Notes: generated by a model from the letters alone, not told the origin. 64,000 nt of DNA from Budorcas taxicolor (GCF_023091745.1 NC_068915.1:34774001-34838000), one strand, 5' to 3'; positions 46,758 through 60,266 are shown, numbered from the stretch's first letter. A program made the numbers and translations.

Positions 46758-48408
46758 AGGTTAATTCAAATCCTTCCATCCTACATCATATTTTTTTGCA
46801 AGATATATGATGCTGAGTAAGTCACCGTCTGCATGGATTTAAAGTCCCTCATATACACAGATTGTTAGATTAGAACATATATTAATTCCCTTCCTTTTCT
46901 AAAATGATTTGATCTTTTTTAGTAACTTTAATACTTTTTGTCCTAATTCTCTAGTGTTACTGGAAAAAATCCTCAATGAAATAAGCAAGTGTATCTGTAG
47001 GAAGAGGATCTCTATTAGTTATTAGTAGAGTAAAAAAATGTGAATATAGCTTTGGTTACTAGTCACACAAAAATAACCTTTAACATCGAAAAATCGTCGA
47101 CTGTCTGGTAAGACAGAAAACTGAGCTTGATAATTACTGGCTTTTAAAGATCAAAACTTGAAGTGTATTTTTGCTTTCTGTAGATATATTACATCCTTAT
47201 CCTACAAAAACATATTTAAATATTTTTAAAAAGAATAATCTAGTGTTTGAGACACTTTCATTGAGATCATTCAGAACAATTTAAAAGAAATTCCTCCAGA
47301 CACAGAAGCACAGAATTATTCAGAAAAGTATATTGCCAAGTACCAATTTGAAGAACTATCATTACTTGTTAATATTTTATGATGACTTTTATTGATATAT
47401 ATCATAAATCATATATTTAAAATTAACAAGCAATCCTTTTATTCCAATAGTTACACATTTAGTATTTTATTTTACAGCAAAAGTAAAAAAGCAAAGTCCT
47501 ATTTTGTCTCCAACTGTTTAAAAAGTATGAGAAAAAAGAAAAATAGTCACAGGATTAAAAATTGCATATATAATTATTAAGTCATCTTTGCTTTTGAAAG
47601 GCTGGTCTATTACTTTTCAGCTAAATATAAATATTTACTTCTTTAATATTTTCTTCATTATTAACTCCTGTTCAGAGAATTATTTCTCACCCAAGCCTTT
47701 ACTGTATTTTATGTAAACAAGTTTAAGTATCATCTTTCCTAAAGCTCATTCTTTCTAGTATATCCCATGGAAATATTTATTTCCCCTGAACATATCATAT
47801 CTATTTAGCCCTTATCATCATTACCTAGTATTACATTAATTTTCTCCTGAGCACATACTGACTCTTTAATATGTCAGTGGTTTTCCAATTTTATTTTACC
47901 AGTTGAACACTGATAGTTAATAAGAAAGGAAAGAACATTTCAGGATGAGAAAGTAGCACTTCAAACAACATACAGATTAAAGAGAACATGGTTCATTCAA
48001 GTCACTCATCTAGTGCCATTTATTCCTTATGCTGCCAAAGAAAACTGAGCTTCCTTGAAGTTCTCCAGTGTTTCACACTTTCCTGTAAGAATTCCTACTT
48101 GCTACACTGTTTCCCCCATCAACTCACCGAACACCCTCTTATCCTTAATGTAAAAGTATAAATATCATCCCCTCAGGAAGTCTTTTCTTGCAAGCAAAAT
48201 GGATATATCCTTCTACTGTACACTGCTTTTTTCTTCCTTAACAATTGTTTTAAAAAGACTTATCCACTAGATCATATGCTGCATGGTCCTTGCTTGCCAC
48301 AATAATCTTAGGGCTGACTGTAAGCCTTCAACAGATACTTGCTGGAAGTCAATCGTGCTATGTAAAAAAGGTGGTGAGTATTGAAACTTGGGAATTTTGT
48401 AAGCCATG
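46758..48408. other. unique AT-rich DNA, possibly an old L2 trace
   Basis: Segments near 47675-47870 and 48060-48220 are pyrimidine-rich and faintly L2-like but too diverged to call. No coding feature is seen. Confidence 0.35.
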
Positions 48409-48419
48409 CTAATGAAATT

Positions 48420-48825
48420 GGACCATAAAGAAGATCTGAAGAAGAATTGATGCTTTTGAACTGTGGTGTTAGAGAAGACTCTTGAGAGTCCCTTGGACTG
48501 CAAGGATATCAAACCAGTCAATCCTAAAGGAAATCAACCCTGAATATTCACTGGAAGGACTGAATATTCATTGAGGCTGAAGCTATAATACTTTGGCCAC
48601 CTGATAAGAAGAGCCAACTCATTAGAAAAGACCCTGATGCTGGGAAAAACTGAAGGCAGAGGAGACGGGAACAACTGAGGACCAGATGGTTAGACAGCAT
48701 CACCGACTCAATGTACATGAGTTTGAGCAAGCTCCAGAAGATGGTGAAGGACAGGGAAGCCTAATGGGCTGCAGTCCATGGGATCACAAAGAGTCAGACA
48801 TGAGTGAGCAGCTGGACAACAACAA
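48420..48825 (+). mobile_element. BovB 3' end, 5'-truncated
   Basis: About 400 bp of the BovB 3' region, diverged, with a local duplication of CTGAATATTCAxTG (48540-48575). Flanked by an exact 11-bp duplication, CTAATGAAATT, at 48409-48419 and 48826-48836. The tail is ACAACAACAA rather than ACTGA repeats. Confidence 0.93.
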
Positions 48826-48836
48826 CTAATGAAATT

Positions 48837-50189
48837 AGAATTTATATTAAAAAAAAGCAATAAGGGGATATTAAAATTTTTAAGAATAGATCAATGTCCA
48901 ATATCAGGTTGGCATGTTAGCATACATTGTGGGCAATTAGTCAGGCCAAGCATGTAAGGAGAAAGAGACAATATTAATCCTCTAGCAGCAGTTATAATAA
49001 TCTAGTTGGCAGGGCATGCTCTTGTGGGGAAAATGCTCTACTAAACCATTTTAGAAATGGAGCCTCTGCCTTCAGTCCTATGAAACAGCTGACATCTAGC
49101 TCTAGGTAGCCTATAGACCTATTTTGCATGAATAAAGAAGGGGAAAAAAGACAAATGGGCCAGAATCTGGAGAAGAATGTGGCTGTAAGAAAGAAACTGA
49201 AGTTAGTCCAGAAGGGAGAGCAAAATGGAACTCTTGAATACTCTATCTACCTTCTTTCTCACCAGAACTAGAACCAGAACTCGACCTTGACTCCAAATTC
49301 TGAATTAAAATAAACATTAATTATGAAACTTTTTTATTTGAGAGAAAATTTTTGTGCAGAGGGGTAAGAGATAGAAAATTGAAAGAGACCCTGGATTCTG
49401 CATCAAGGTTGGCAATGAGAGGGGAAAAAAAAAAAAAAAAAAAAAAAACAGAAACAGACATAACATTAATGGACACCGTGGACAGAGAAAGGGTCTCAGA
49501 AATCAACCGGGGCACATAGAGTAACAGGCAAACAGTACTGGCCCAAATAAAGGCTCAATTAGGAACTGTGGAGAGAAGAGTACAGCATCAAGAATCGCCA
49601 GAAAGCATAATCAATTAAAGCTGGTGACACATGGCTTCAAATTTTTTAAGTCTGCATGATGTTGGTGTCATTTACCAGAAGAGGAAATAAATAGGGAAAA
49701 AACAAATTAAGAGGCAAAAAGAATAAGGTTAATCTTGAATCTTTTAAACCTAAACTATAAAATTGACATTGAATAAAATTACTAGCAGACTGTTATATAC
49801 ATGTACCTGAACATCAGGAGAGGGGCTTAAACTGAAGGTAGAGACTTCGGAGTCAGAAAGTGATGGTTGAGCTTGACCTCTCATTTTCACACAGTGATAA
49901 AAATGTAGACTATGAGATAAAAATGTAATTTTTAGTAACAGAAATATCTTCTTCTCTCAAGGGTACTATTTTTAATATGTGAGGATAATGAAGATCTTAG
50001 TAGGTAGGACTAAGAAAACATACAAACATATAAATGCATAGATAAGCATACAACAATAAAATATGCTATATATTCTATGTACACAAGTAGAGAATGATGA
50101 GTACTGTAACTAGTACCATACTAAATATGATAAATATTTTACATTTCAAAATAATAAAATAAAAACAAATATGGCTCTATTAAGAGTGA
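48837..50189. other. unique DNA with a long poly-A run
   Basis: A run of about 25 A occurs at 49424-49448 with no LINE or SINE body that I recognise upstream. Nothing else is supported. Confidence 0.4.
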
Positions 50190-50592
50190 CCAAGAATTGA
50201 TGCTTTTGAGCTGAGCACCAAAGAATTGATGCTTGTGAACTGTGGAGTAGACTCTTGAGAGTCCCTTGGACTGCAAGGAGATCCAACCAGTCCATCCTAA
50301 AGGAAATCAGTCCTGAATATTCATTGGGAGGCCTGATGCTGAAGCTGAAACTCCAATATTTTGGGCATCTGATATGAAGAAGTGACTCATTTGAAAAGAC
50401 CCTGATGCTGGGAAAGATTGAAGAAAGGAGAACGGGTCAACAGAGGATGAGACGGTTGGATGGTATCACCCACTTGATAGACATAAATTTGAGTAAGCTC
50501 TGGGAGTTGGTGATGGACAGGGAAGCCTGGTGTGCTGCAGTCCATGGGGTCACAAACAGTTGCACATGACTGAGCAACTGAACTGAACTGAA
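50190..50592 (+). mobile_element. BovB 3' end, 5'-truncated
   Basis: It begins with AAGAATTGATGCTTTTGAGC, which is then partly repeated (50216-50240). It runs to the terminal ACTGAACTGAACTGAA. It shares the TGAATATTCATTGGxAGG block with 12776-13240 and 48420-48825, marking an older BovB subgroup. Confidence 0.9.
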
Positions 50593-52419
50593 GACTGTCC
50601 AGTCAGAATTGGTGTATTCTGGATTCTTTAAATGGAGGCAATCTGAAGTCAAAGATACACAGGTTAATACTTCATCTCTATGGGTCTCTCAGATTCCTAT
50701 TATCTAAAAAATTGTTTTGGATCTAAGACACCACTGGCTGCAAGACACATATTATGCAGTTATTTAAAAGAATAAAACTGCTGTCAGTCTAGGACATGAT
50801 GCTAAAATATCTTCATTAAAAATACATCAAAATCAGAGATTTTGATTATAAAATGAAATAATGTGAATCTTTATATTATTAAAATATTTTACTAAAAAGA
50901 ACCTGGTAAAATTAGTGACAATGTTTATTTCCATTTTCCTCAGGATATTTTTTATCATTATTTCCTCTCAATAATATGCACTTTAATAACTTTCTGATCT
51001 GTGAATACTTTAATAAAGGAGCAGACCCAACTTAATATTGGTGCCAAGAGATCCCAAAAGTCCAGATATCTTAGTGCATATGAATGATACTTACTTGGAA
51101 GACAAAATGTCACAAGACAATAAAAAAGCTTTTCAATCCTCTTAATCATCTTCAAACATGGACATATTTGCCATGACAGGCTGGTTTAACCCATCACTCA
51201 GATAATATTTTTATATATCTTACCAATTTTAGGATGTTGAGAGCAGATTGTACTTGAGACAAAGTTTTAAAATGTTTCAGTATAGAAGAAATTTCCTCTG
51301 TCTAAATCTTATTCAGAATATCCATTTGCAGCCTAGGCTAAAAATGTTTTTTGTCCTCTTACCCAAAGTATCCTGCCTAAAAATAAAGATATCAGAAAAT
51401 TAAAGTAGTTTGGTTAACAACCTCATATCTGGTTCTGTGGGCTCTTTAGAATGGGAACAGGGTCTAGTCTCCTACTTAATCTGGACACTTGACCGCTGGC
51501 TGAGCATGGATAACAAATCCTGATCAGAAGCCTTATTTTACTATTTATGTTGCAGCGTTCACATGTGTCTTCTTCAGAGTTTAACATAATGTTACACAGC
51601 TGTTACTCCATCAAATGATCCAGCAAAGCAAAAGGTCAAGCAGCAGAAACAAGAGGAAAATCTGACTTTTATGGATGATGAGAAAAGGACTTGATATGTA
51701 ATTATAACATCTTTAACAATGGTAAAAATATAGATAGATCATGCTTCCATTTACAAATGGTCTTTCTGTCTTTCTCAGTGGGGAAATTGAGACCTAAACC
51801 CACCAACCCCCAAACAGGTGACTGTCTATATGATTATCGTTTTCCTATTTTATTGTCTTTATTGCAGAAACTTAACTATTCCAAATAACTTCATTGTTCA
51901 TTGCAGGGCTTGCCCAGAAGTCCTACCAATGCTTCATAGAAAGCATCAACAGACAACTTATCCCCTAAGAATCAGTAAACTCTTCACCTTAAAATCCTCA
52001 CCTTGCTGCTTCCACAAATCCTACACTACAAAACCACTTTATAATAATTTTTATGCAATCCCAATCAAATCTTCCAACTAAAAGATCTTCTTTAAATCAA
52101 ATTCAGAATCTAAATAAATATCAACTATAGAATCTTCCCCTCCAAAAGACAATGAGATCAGCAGAGGTGGCATTTTCCCCTCACTTCAATAAGCAACTAG
52201 ATGAGTGATTTCTTATCAAAAGCATTAGAAAAGAATTACTTTTCAAAGGCATTTTATATAATACTATTGGCTCACACCAGTGTACTATTAATTATTCCAA
52301 CAAGTTTTGGTCTTATTTTAGGTTATCCTCACATACTGAGATGTATGGTTATAGACAAAAGTTCCTCATAAGAACAAGATCCCCAATTCCAGTATTAACT
52401 TTTGGAAATTTTGGTTACT
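50593..52419. other. unique DNA, nothing recognised
   Basis: AT-rich. Small open frames at 51691-51888 and 51818-52081 show no domain or context. Confidence 0.4.
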
Positions 52420-52430
52420 AAGTTGGAGAA

Positions 52431-52696
52431 GGCAATGGCACCCCACTCCAGTACTCTTGCCTGGAGAATCCCATGGATGGAGGAGCCTGGTGGGCTGCAG
52501 TCCATGGGGTCACTGAGACACGACTCAGTGACTTCACTTTCACTTTTCACTTTCATGCATTGGAGAAGGGAATGGCAACCCACTCCAGTGTTCTTGCATG
52601 GAGAATCCCAAGGATGTCGGAGCCTGGTGGGCTGCCATTTATGGGGTCACACAGAGTTGGACACGACCGAAGCGACTTAGCAGCAGTAGTAGCAGC
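52431..52696 (+). mobile_element. BOV-A2 SINE
   Basis: Dimer of two Bov-A units (junction near 52550, CACTTTTCACTTTCATGCATT) without a tRNA head, ending in an AGCAGCAGTAGTAGCAGC tail. Flanking duplication AAGTTGGAGAA at 52420-52430 and 52697-52707, which overlaps the usual GGAGAAGG start of the element. Confidence 0.94.
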
Positions 52697-52707
52697 AAGT
52701 TGGAGAA

Positions 52708-54946
52708 ATAGAACATAAATAAAAGGGTCAAGATGCTATAGTGACATTTATTGAAATTTTATAATCCAAGGAAAAGGAACTCTATAAGTGTTTTTGGTGT
52801 ACAGAATCACAACTTAATTTGTTGTAATAGTGTAAATGTTCATTATTATTTCTCTCTTTTCTGCCCCAGGCACTGTACAAAATTACGCTTCATGTCAGTG
52901 GTTATTTTTCTTGTTGGTGAACAATTTTAAATACATAACTATTCTACTTCAGAAGAAAGACCAGCATTTGCTTTCTTAATTACTTGTTCGTTTTGACAGT
53001 GACAGCTTATGCTGCTGACATTATCAAAGCAATTGTGTGGAGATGTCACCACATAATTGTACAAGGCCATGAAATTTTATATTGAGACACATATTTTCTT
53101 TCTAATTGCTCCAGAAAAACTATGCTGAATGAAAGAAACCTCTTCCTTTGACTGTATCCTCTAATGAACTTAGGCCTTTGACTGCTCTTTGGAAGAGTAG
53201 AAGAGAGTTTATAGCAGTAGAAAATCCCACAATAGCAGGTTGCAAGTAAATTCTATGACTTCATTAAAATTGTTGTCAATTAATATTAAATTCAGTTAGA
53301 ATGTATAAACATTTTTCAGCTATAGTCGATTAGACCCTAAAAACAGTTTTATCTAAAAGCTCTTTGTAGCTAAAGCAATCCTCTTGAAGCATAGCAGTCT
53401 GACAAAATAGCTAGTCACTTTCAAATTACAAATGGCTTATTCTGTTAGCAACAACAATAAAACATAAAATAATTAATGGCAATTGTGCTGACTAAATGGA
53501 ACTGGCGAATTTCTTAGTAACAAGCCAATTCCTACTACATACTCTGTGACCTTGAACAAGACCAGTAAAACTCTAAACATTCACGGGAGGTAGAAGCAGG
53601 AGAGGTTCCACTGCATAATATCTGAAATCCTCTTTCAATTAGGGCCTTTTTTCTGTCATTTAAAGATACCATATAACATCATGAACTAAAAACCAAAAAC
53701 AATGAACCCAGGTGAATATCATATTGAAGAAGTTAAGTTTGAAATATAAAAATGGGAATTGAAAGCAAAGTATCAAATTAATGAACTCATTATTGGTCAA
53801 TTAATGAACTTAATAGTCAAAACCAAGTAATAAGCAAAAAACATTAAAAATCTGATCTATCCATCCTGAAAACAGATAGTATGGACAATTGTACAGTCTT
53901 GAGTTTAAGTAACAATATGATCCCTATACTCTATCAGTAGGCCATAAATAAATTATTGAATTTTCAAGAATGATTATTAGTAAACCTCACACACTCTACT
54001 TTTGTCTAGTCATTCATTTGCAAGAATGTGGGGAAGGTATATGGGGAGAAATATAAAATTATATTTAAATAGTATTTTAAATATTTTGCAATCTGGGATC
54101 CTTATGAAATTATACTTTCTGGATAAAGTTTACAAAGAACTAACAAATATTTTGCTGTTAACATATAAAAAAGAAAAAAAAAACAGCTCAGATAGATATA
54201 TTTCCTAAGTGAATTATATAGCTTAGCATCTTATCAGAGCATGCAAAATACAAAGTTTTTCTCAATGATTCAAGACAATAGTAATTTTCACATGCAATTG
54301 AATAATGTATTGCAATACACAATGCCTCATGACCTGCTGACTGAGATGGTGATATCTGTACTTACATTAAACGGTCCCATACTATTCTGCTTTTTGACTC
54401 AGTCTACATTTCACAGCTTTTATGCATTTTCCTCTGGCTTTTTTTTGGCTAGTGATACTTATTTTTCACCACATTCAGCATATCTGCTTAAAGCAACACT
54501 TTCCCCTTTTCTAAGATGTAACTATGATTTTCAGTGGCCTTGGAAAATACATTACTAAATATATTGAAATTCTGCTATGTAAAATTAGAAGCAGCAAGAT
54601 CTAGAAAGATAGTGAAAAAAAATGCCTGTCATTCAATGTTAAGATCTGGCTATATGAACATCAGTTAAGTTTTTAACCATAGAGTACTTTCTTTCTCTAC
54701 TGTAGTTGGGATATATTAACATTTATTTTTGAGTGTTACTGTGATAATTTGATGAGGTTAACATATTTGAAATCCCTTGTAAACTGTGTCGCTGCATACA
54801 AATATATAACAGGGTTACTATCATTATTATTAGAACAAGCTCGCCATCTAATGGCTATCAAACAGATAACAGGTCTAAGCCTTTCAAGGCAGAAATGAAA
54901 AGAGCAATAGAACCTGGGGATTAAATCCATGAAAAGACTTTGTCAC
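52708..54946. other. unique AT-rich DNA, nothing recognised
   Basis: No supported gene or repeat over 2.2 kb. The 105-codon frame at 54241-54558 has no recognisable feature. Confidence 0.4.
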
Positions 54947-54960
54947 AATTTTGTCTCCAC

Positions 54961-55165
54961 GTGTGCATGCTCCATCACGCCAACTCTTTGCCACCCCTTG
55001 GAAGTAGCCTGCCAGGCTTCCTCTGTCTGTGGAATTTTCCAGACAAGAATACTGGAGTCGGTTGCTATTTCCTACTCCAGGGAATCTTCCAGACCCAAGG
55101 ATCAAACCCCTGTCTCCTGCATTGGCAAGTGGATTCTTTACCACTGAGCCACCTGGGAAATCCCT
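54961..55165 (-). mobile_element. Bov-tA SINE
   Basis: Minus-strand, fairly diverged. Target-site pair AATTTTGTCTCCAC (54947-54960) and AATTTGGTCTTCAC (55166-55179), two mismatches in 14. Confidence 0.9.
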
Positions 55166-55311
55166 AATTTGGTCTTCACTTTTTGCTACTCAGCACTGTA
55201 TTACAAAAGAACATTTTCCACTTGTTATAACTGCTTCTTCTCACAACTAAATGTCATTGAGAATTCTGTGAAAACATTAGGCAGCATCAAGTCACTACAA
55301 TGTAATTTAAG

Positions 55312-55450
55312 ACTGTCTCTACCACTCACTATCACTGTGGTCCTGGACTAGTAGTAGTACTCCTCTGGGTCTCCATTCGTTCATCCACAAAGCGAGAGTA
55401 GTGATGACTTCTAGCAAATAGCTGTTAGAATTAAATAAGATAATCCAAAA
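55312..55450 (+). mobile_element. MIR SINE fragment
   Basis: CTGTCTCTACCACTCACTAT, TGGTCCTGGACTAG, CTGGGTCTCCATTCGTTCAT and TTAGAATTAAATAAGATAAT follow the order of the MIR core in sense orientation. Confidence 0.65.
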
Positions 55451-55927
55451 TGCTTATAAATTATAGCATACAAACAAAGCAAACTAGAAACATCTAAGTG
55501 TCTAGACTTCCAGTAAATAAACATAAGTCTCAGCTTTTTGCATCAAGTCAAAGGCAAACATTTATAAGTGATGTTTGCGATTAAGTTAACAGAAAGAAGA
55601 GCCAATTTAAAACAAAAGCTTCAGTGTATTTGTTATCTTAAAATTTTATACAAACTAATTTTATTAGTCAAATGATTCATAACAATTAAACATAGAGTCT
55701 TCAGAATTAGCAAAACTGCTTTGGTACTCCTAGGATATCCACAACCTATAATATTTTATCAAAATTTTAATTTTCTCAAATGTGAAAAAGATTATTTATC
55801 TCATCGAATTGACACATATATTCAACATGTTATTTTTTCTTATTTTATTTAGTGCTATAATTGTATGTTTTGAAATAAATGTTATGAAATTAATTGCGGC
55901 ATTCTATATTAAAATTTGAGAAATACT
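55451..55927. other. unique AT-rich DNA, nothing recognised
   Basis: No supported feature. Confidence 0.4.
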
Positions 55928-55939
55928 ATACTTGCAAAT

Positions 55940-56224
55940 CGGAGAAGGCAATGGCACCCCACTCCAGCACTGTTGCCTGGAAAATCCCATGGACATAGGA
56001 GCCTGGTAGGCTGCAGTCCATGAGGTCACTAAGAGTCAGACACGACTGAGCGACTTCACTTTCACTTTTCATTTTCATGCATTGGAGAAGGAAATGGCAA
56101 CCCACTCCAGTGTTCTTGCCTGGAGAATCCCAGCGACAGGGGAGCCTGGTGGGCTGCCGTCTATGGGGTCACACAGAGTCGGACACGACTGAAGCGACTT
56201 AGCAGCAGTAGCAACAGCAGCAGC
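55940..56224 (+). mobile_element. BOV-A2 SINE
   Basis: Complete dimer starting CGGAGAAGGCAATGGCACC and ending in a CAGCAGTAGCAACAGCAGCAGC tail. Exact 12-bp duplication ATACTTGCAAAT at 55928-55939 and 56225-56236. Low divergence, so a young insertion. Confidence 0.96.
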
Positions 56225-56404
56225 ATACTTGCAAATGTGGTTGAAAGCTTCCACTAATAAAGACTGGAAATATCACCAAAATTGGCAAGGCCAGATTCCT
56301 ATTGATGCTCCAGTACATCATATTTTATCATGAATATTACAAAAAATAGTATTTGCTATAGTTCTTAAAAATATTACATTCTAGACATGTGACACAACAT
56401 TCTA

Positions 56405-56580
56405 CTCTGCTTTATTATTCCTCACAAAAAACTTATGAAGAAGGCATTATTCTCATCTCTATTTTCAGATGAGAAAGGAAAGCTAAGAGAGATTAAATAA
56501 TTTGTTCAAGTTTAGCCTGACTGCAGCTGAGATGTGTCTAACTCCAGAGTCCAGATTTTTAGCCACTGCTTCATAATTCC
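56405..56580 (-). mobile_element. MIR SINE
   Basis: Reverse-complement MIR with most landmarks: TTATTATTCCTCACAA, TCTATTTTCAGATGAGAAA, AGAGATTAAATAATTTGTTC and CTCCAGAGTCCAGATTTTTA. Confidence 0.75.
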
Positions 56581-57534
56581 AAAACTGTCATGCTTCCTAG
56601 CTTTATATGATCAGATTGAGATACATTAGATGCACTTCTGACCAAGACATGCCAAACTTCTTAAAAACTTACAGTTGATTCTTATAATTTTCCCTGTGTG
56701 AATGTTGTTACAATTTATACATTACCAATCAAAGCCACTAGGGCTTTATCTCAGCTCTGCTGTGCTATTATCTATTAAAAATTAATAACAAAAATTACCT
56801 CCTTAATTAATAGGCACAGGAGGAGTTCCTAACTCACTGCAGAATTTTACATTGCTTATTCATCAAACTCAAAATAACTTAACAACTACCTAATTAATTC
56901 CTAATTTATATAACTGGACCATTCCTTACCTACTCGCATCTGGACATACACCAAGAGATACTGGCCCTAGGTGTTTTTAGATATACTGTTCAAAAATAAA
57001 TAACAAAAAGAATATAAAACTTTTCCAACCAATCATCCCAATGACCATTACATAATGTTTTTCAAAGAATGATAAATAAGTGAAATATATTTCAATTAAA
57101 TAACTCAACTTCAAATTGTAAACACCAAACTCAAATACAAAGGAACAGCCTGGCTTTCCCTCTGAAAATAAATGATTTTCATTGTTAAGTTTCAAAGTAT
57201 TTAATGCAGAAAATTAGTCTTTCTCTGAAAAATTGCTATTTTAAATATGTCATGGTATTTTGGACACATGACTAATATCTGAAAAAGTCTTCATGTATTT
57301 AAATGTACTGATTTTAACACAGAAATGTATCCCATGTTATAAGCAAAGTGACAATCAATTTTTGAATAATCAGTAGTAATAGAACATGTAAAATGTTACA
57401 GAGATAATAAATTCCAATCAGAAAGTATAGTTTCAAATCTATATAATAATGATGAAACATTAAGTAATTAGAGCAAAAAATAACCAATGATAGGACAAAA
57501 GTCTTTGACAAAGAATTCAAGATTTCAAGACAGT
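56581..57534. other. unique AT-rich DNA, nothing recognised
   Basis: No supported feature. Confidence 0.4.
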
Positions 57535-57546
57535 AAGCAAATTGTC

Positions 57547-57815
57547 TGGAGAAGGCAATGACAAACCACTCAATACTCTTGCCTGGAAAATCCTATGGAC
57601 AGAGGAGCCTGGTAGGCTGCAGTCCATGGGTTCGCTAAGAGTTGGATACGACTGAGTGACTTAACTTTCATTTTTCTCTTTCATGCATTTGAGAAGGAAA
57701 TGGCAACCCACTCCAGTGTTCTTCTCTGGAGAATCCCAGGGACGGGGGAGCCTGGTGGGCTGCCGTCTATGGGGTCACACAGAGTCAGACACGACTGAAG
57801 CGACTTAGCAGCAGC
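57547..57815 (+). mobile_element. BOV-A2 SINE
   Basis: Complete dimer with a short AGCAGC tail. Target-site pair AAGCAAATTGTC (57535-57546) and AAGCGAATTGTC (57816-57827), one mismatch. Confidence 0.95.
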
Positions 57816-57914
57816 AAGCGAATTGTCATGGGCTCCTATTTTATTCTGGGCAACTCTGAAAAGCACTTTCCATGTAAATATGTCACCCATTTGGGTAGGA
57901 TGATATTTTGACAC

Positions 57915-58035
57915 AGATATTTTAATTGTCAATTGACAAATGAGGGTAAAGGGCACAGAAAGGTTGGATCACTTGCCTAAGGTAAAGCTGAATTTCTAGC
58001 TTGGATGTATCTGTCTCTAAAGTGTCTGTTCTCTT
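57915..58035 (-). mobile_element. MIR SINE fragment
   Basis: TTGACAAATGAGGGTAAAGG, GGTTGGATCACTTGCCTAAG and TGTATCTGTCTCTAAAG match the MIR core order on the minus strand. Confidence 0.6.
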
Positions 58036-58633
58036 TTGAGATAAAATTGTGGTTTCTTTAATTTTATGAATTTTACAATGCAATTTCCTCACAGAGAGTT
58101 ATTGTGAGGATAACCTGAGCTAGCTTAGACAAAGAGCATGACTTACAGGCATCTAATTTTTCTTCCTATCAAGGTATATGTCCAGCTACAAATTGCTAAA
58201 ATTTATATACAATCCACTCCTAGTATTAACCAAAGAAAGATTTGGAGAAACAGCATCTTAATGAATATGTTCCAAAAGAGTAACACACAACCATATTTTA
58301 GCCTCCTTTCCTTTCAAATCTAATACATTTAGTTAATTATGGTGCTTCACTGTCAAACTAGCCAGGTGCATGCTTCCCATCAGCTTCTGCCTCTTTAAAG
58401 GTAGTACTAGGAAAAGCCTCAATAGACACTGACCTTGTTTTAGTTCACTGCACAAAAGAATAGCTACAGATTAAATGTTCCAAAACCAAAAAGCTCAAAT
58501 TCTTATTCTTTATAGAACAGTATGCACTGTTTGATAGCTAACTGGTGCTATGATTGCATCTATTTGTAGAAAGCGTATTCAGTTACACAAAGGTTACATT
58601 TTGCAAACAGTTCATTTTGGAGGACTCACAGGG
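58036..58633. other. unique AT-rich DNA
   Basis: TTTCCTCACAGAGAGTTATTGTGAGGATAA near 58084-58113 forms a short imperfect palindrome, possibly another MIR end. Nothing else is seen. Confidence 0.35.
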
Positions 58634-58839
58634 AAGGGTTAGTTGCTCAGTCCTGTAGACTCTTTGCAGTCCCATGGACTGAAGCTCACCAGGCTCCTCT
58701 GTCCCTAAAATTTCTCAGGCAAGAATACTGGAGTGGGTTGCCATTTCCTTCTCCAGGGGATCTTCCTGACCCTTGGATCAAACCTATGTCTCCTGCATTG
58801 CAGGCAGATTCTTCACCATCTGAGTCACCAGGGAAGCCC
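58634..58839 (-). mobile_element. Bov-tA SINE
   Basis: Complete minus-strand copy, GGGGCTTCCC head at 58839 and GTTAGTTGCTCAG near the tail. The target-site pair is not clear. Confidence 0.92.
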
Positions 58840-59244
58840 CATCGGAAGTAATACTGCTTATTTCAGATATTCTATTAGGCTTTATAATTACCTTATGCCG
58901 GAGGAAAACACTTGGCATCCTTTATGTTAATTATTTTCAACTTTAGAATTATCTGAGGAATATGAACTATGGGCAAGAAACAAGATTTTACTTTTGGATT
59001 AAGCAAGTTCCTTATAAAGCTCCTAGCTTTAGTTACACTTATGTGTCAACATTTAGAATTTCTTCCACTAAACTGGTAACATGATGCCACCAGCTTGTAT
59101 TGAAAGGAGTTGCTGAGAAACCTAATGTTAGCAAATATTTTAGATTTGATGAAGACATATGAGCAAAATATCTCAGTTCTTAGTAACAAAAATTCTTTTA
59201 TTTTAAAAAATGCATTGATTGATTGACAAAATGATTGTACTCAG
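58840..59244. other. unique AT-rich DNA, nothing recognised
   Basis: No supported feature. Confidence 0.4.
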
Positions 59245-59299
59245 TGTGCTCGCTGCACAGTCGTGTCTTACTCTTTGTGATCCCATGGACCTGTGGCTT
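59245..59299 (-). mobile_element. short Bov-A/Bov-tA 3' remnant
   Basis: Only the last ~50 bp of the Bov-A body (CAGTCGTGTCTTACTCTTTG then TGATCCCATGGACC) is left. Confidence 0.75.
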
Positions 59300-59394
59300 C
59301 ACTATATTTTTCATGTCCTTCTTTAATTATTACCTTATTTTTCTTGAATGATTATTTTTTAAGATGTTTAAATTAATAGAAAAATTCAGTTCAG

Positions 59395-60105
59395 TTCAGT
59401 CGCTCAGTCGTGTCCAACTCTTTGCAACTCCATGAATAGCAGCACGCCAGGCCTCCCTGTCCATCACCAACTCCCGGAGTTTACTCAAACTCACGCCCAT
59501 CGAGTCGGTGATGCCATTCAGCCATCTCATCCTCTGTCGCCCCCTTTTCCTCCTGCCCCCAATCCCTCCCAGCATCACAGTCTTTTCCAATGAGTCAACT
59601 CTTCACATGAGGTGGCCAAAGTACTGGAATTTCAGCTTCAGCATCATTCCTTTCAAAGAACACCCAGGGCTCATCTCCTTTAGAAATGGACTGGTTGGAT
59701 CTCCTTGCAGTCCGAGGGACTCTCAAGAGTTTTCTCCAACACCACAGTTCAAAAGCATCAATTCTTCAGCACTCAGCTTTCTTCACAGTCCAACTCTCAC
59801 ATTCATATGTGACTACTGGAAAAACCGTAGCCTTGACTAGACAGACCTTTGTTGGCAAAGTAATGTTTTTGCTTTTGAATATGCTATCTAGGTTGGTCAT
59901 AACTTATCTTCCATGGAGTAAGTGTCTTTTAATTTCATGGCTGCAATCACCATCTGCAGTGATTTTGGAGCCCCCAAAAATAAAGTCTGACACTGTTTCC
60001 ACTGTTTCCCCATCTATTTCCCATGAAGTGATGGGACCAGATGCCATGATCTTCGTTTTCTGAATGTTGAGCTTTAAGCCAACTTTTTTACTCTCCTCTT
60101 TCACT
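59395..60105 (-). mobile_element. BovB 3' end, 5'-truncated
   Basis: Starts with the complement of the terminal repeats (TTCAGTTCAGTTCAGTCGC) and extends 710 bp to the GTGAAAGAGGAGAGT block. Low divergence. The minus-strand frames 60104-59904 and 59590-59396 are remnants of the BovB C-terminal coding region; the 110- and 125-codon plus-strand frames are antisense. Confidence 0.94.
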
Positions 60106-60266
60106 CATATGTTTATTTATTCAAAGGATTTGTGGAACTTTATTCAGACTGTTCACTGCTCTGCTGAAAAACAAACTTTTGAAAAATTGCACTTTTAATT
60201 AATTTTTAGATTAAAATACAGACAATGATGAAATTTAAAAGCACATTAAAAGATGCCCATTATTAA

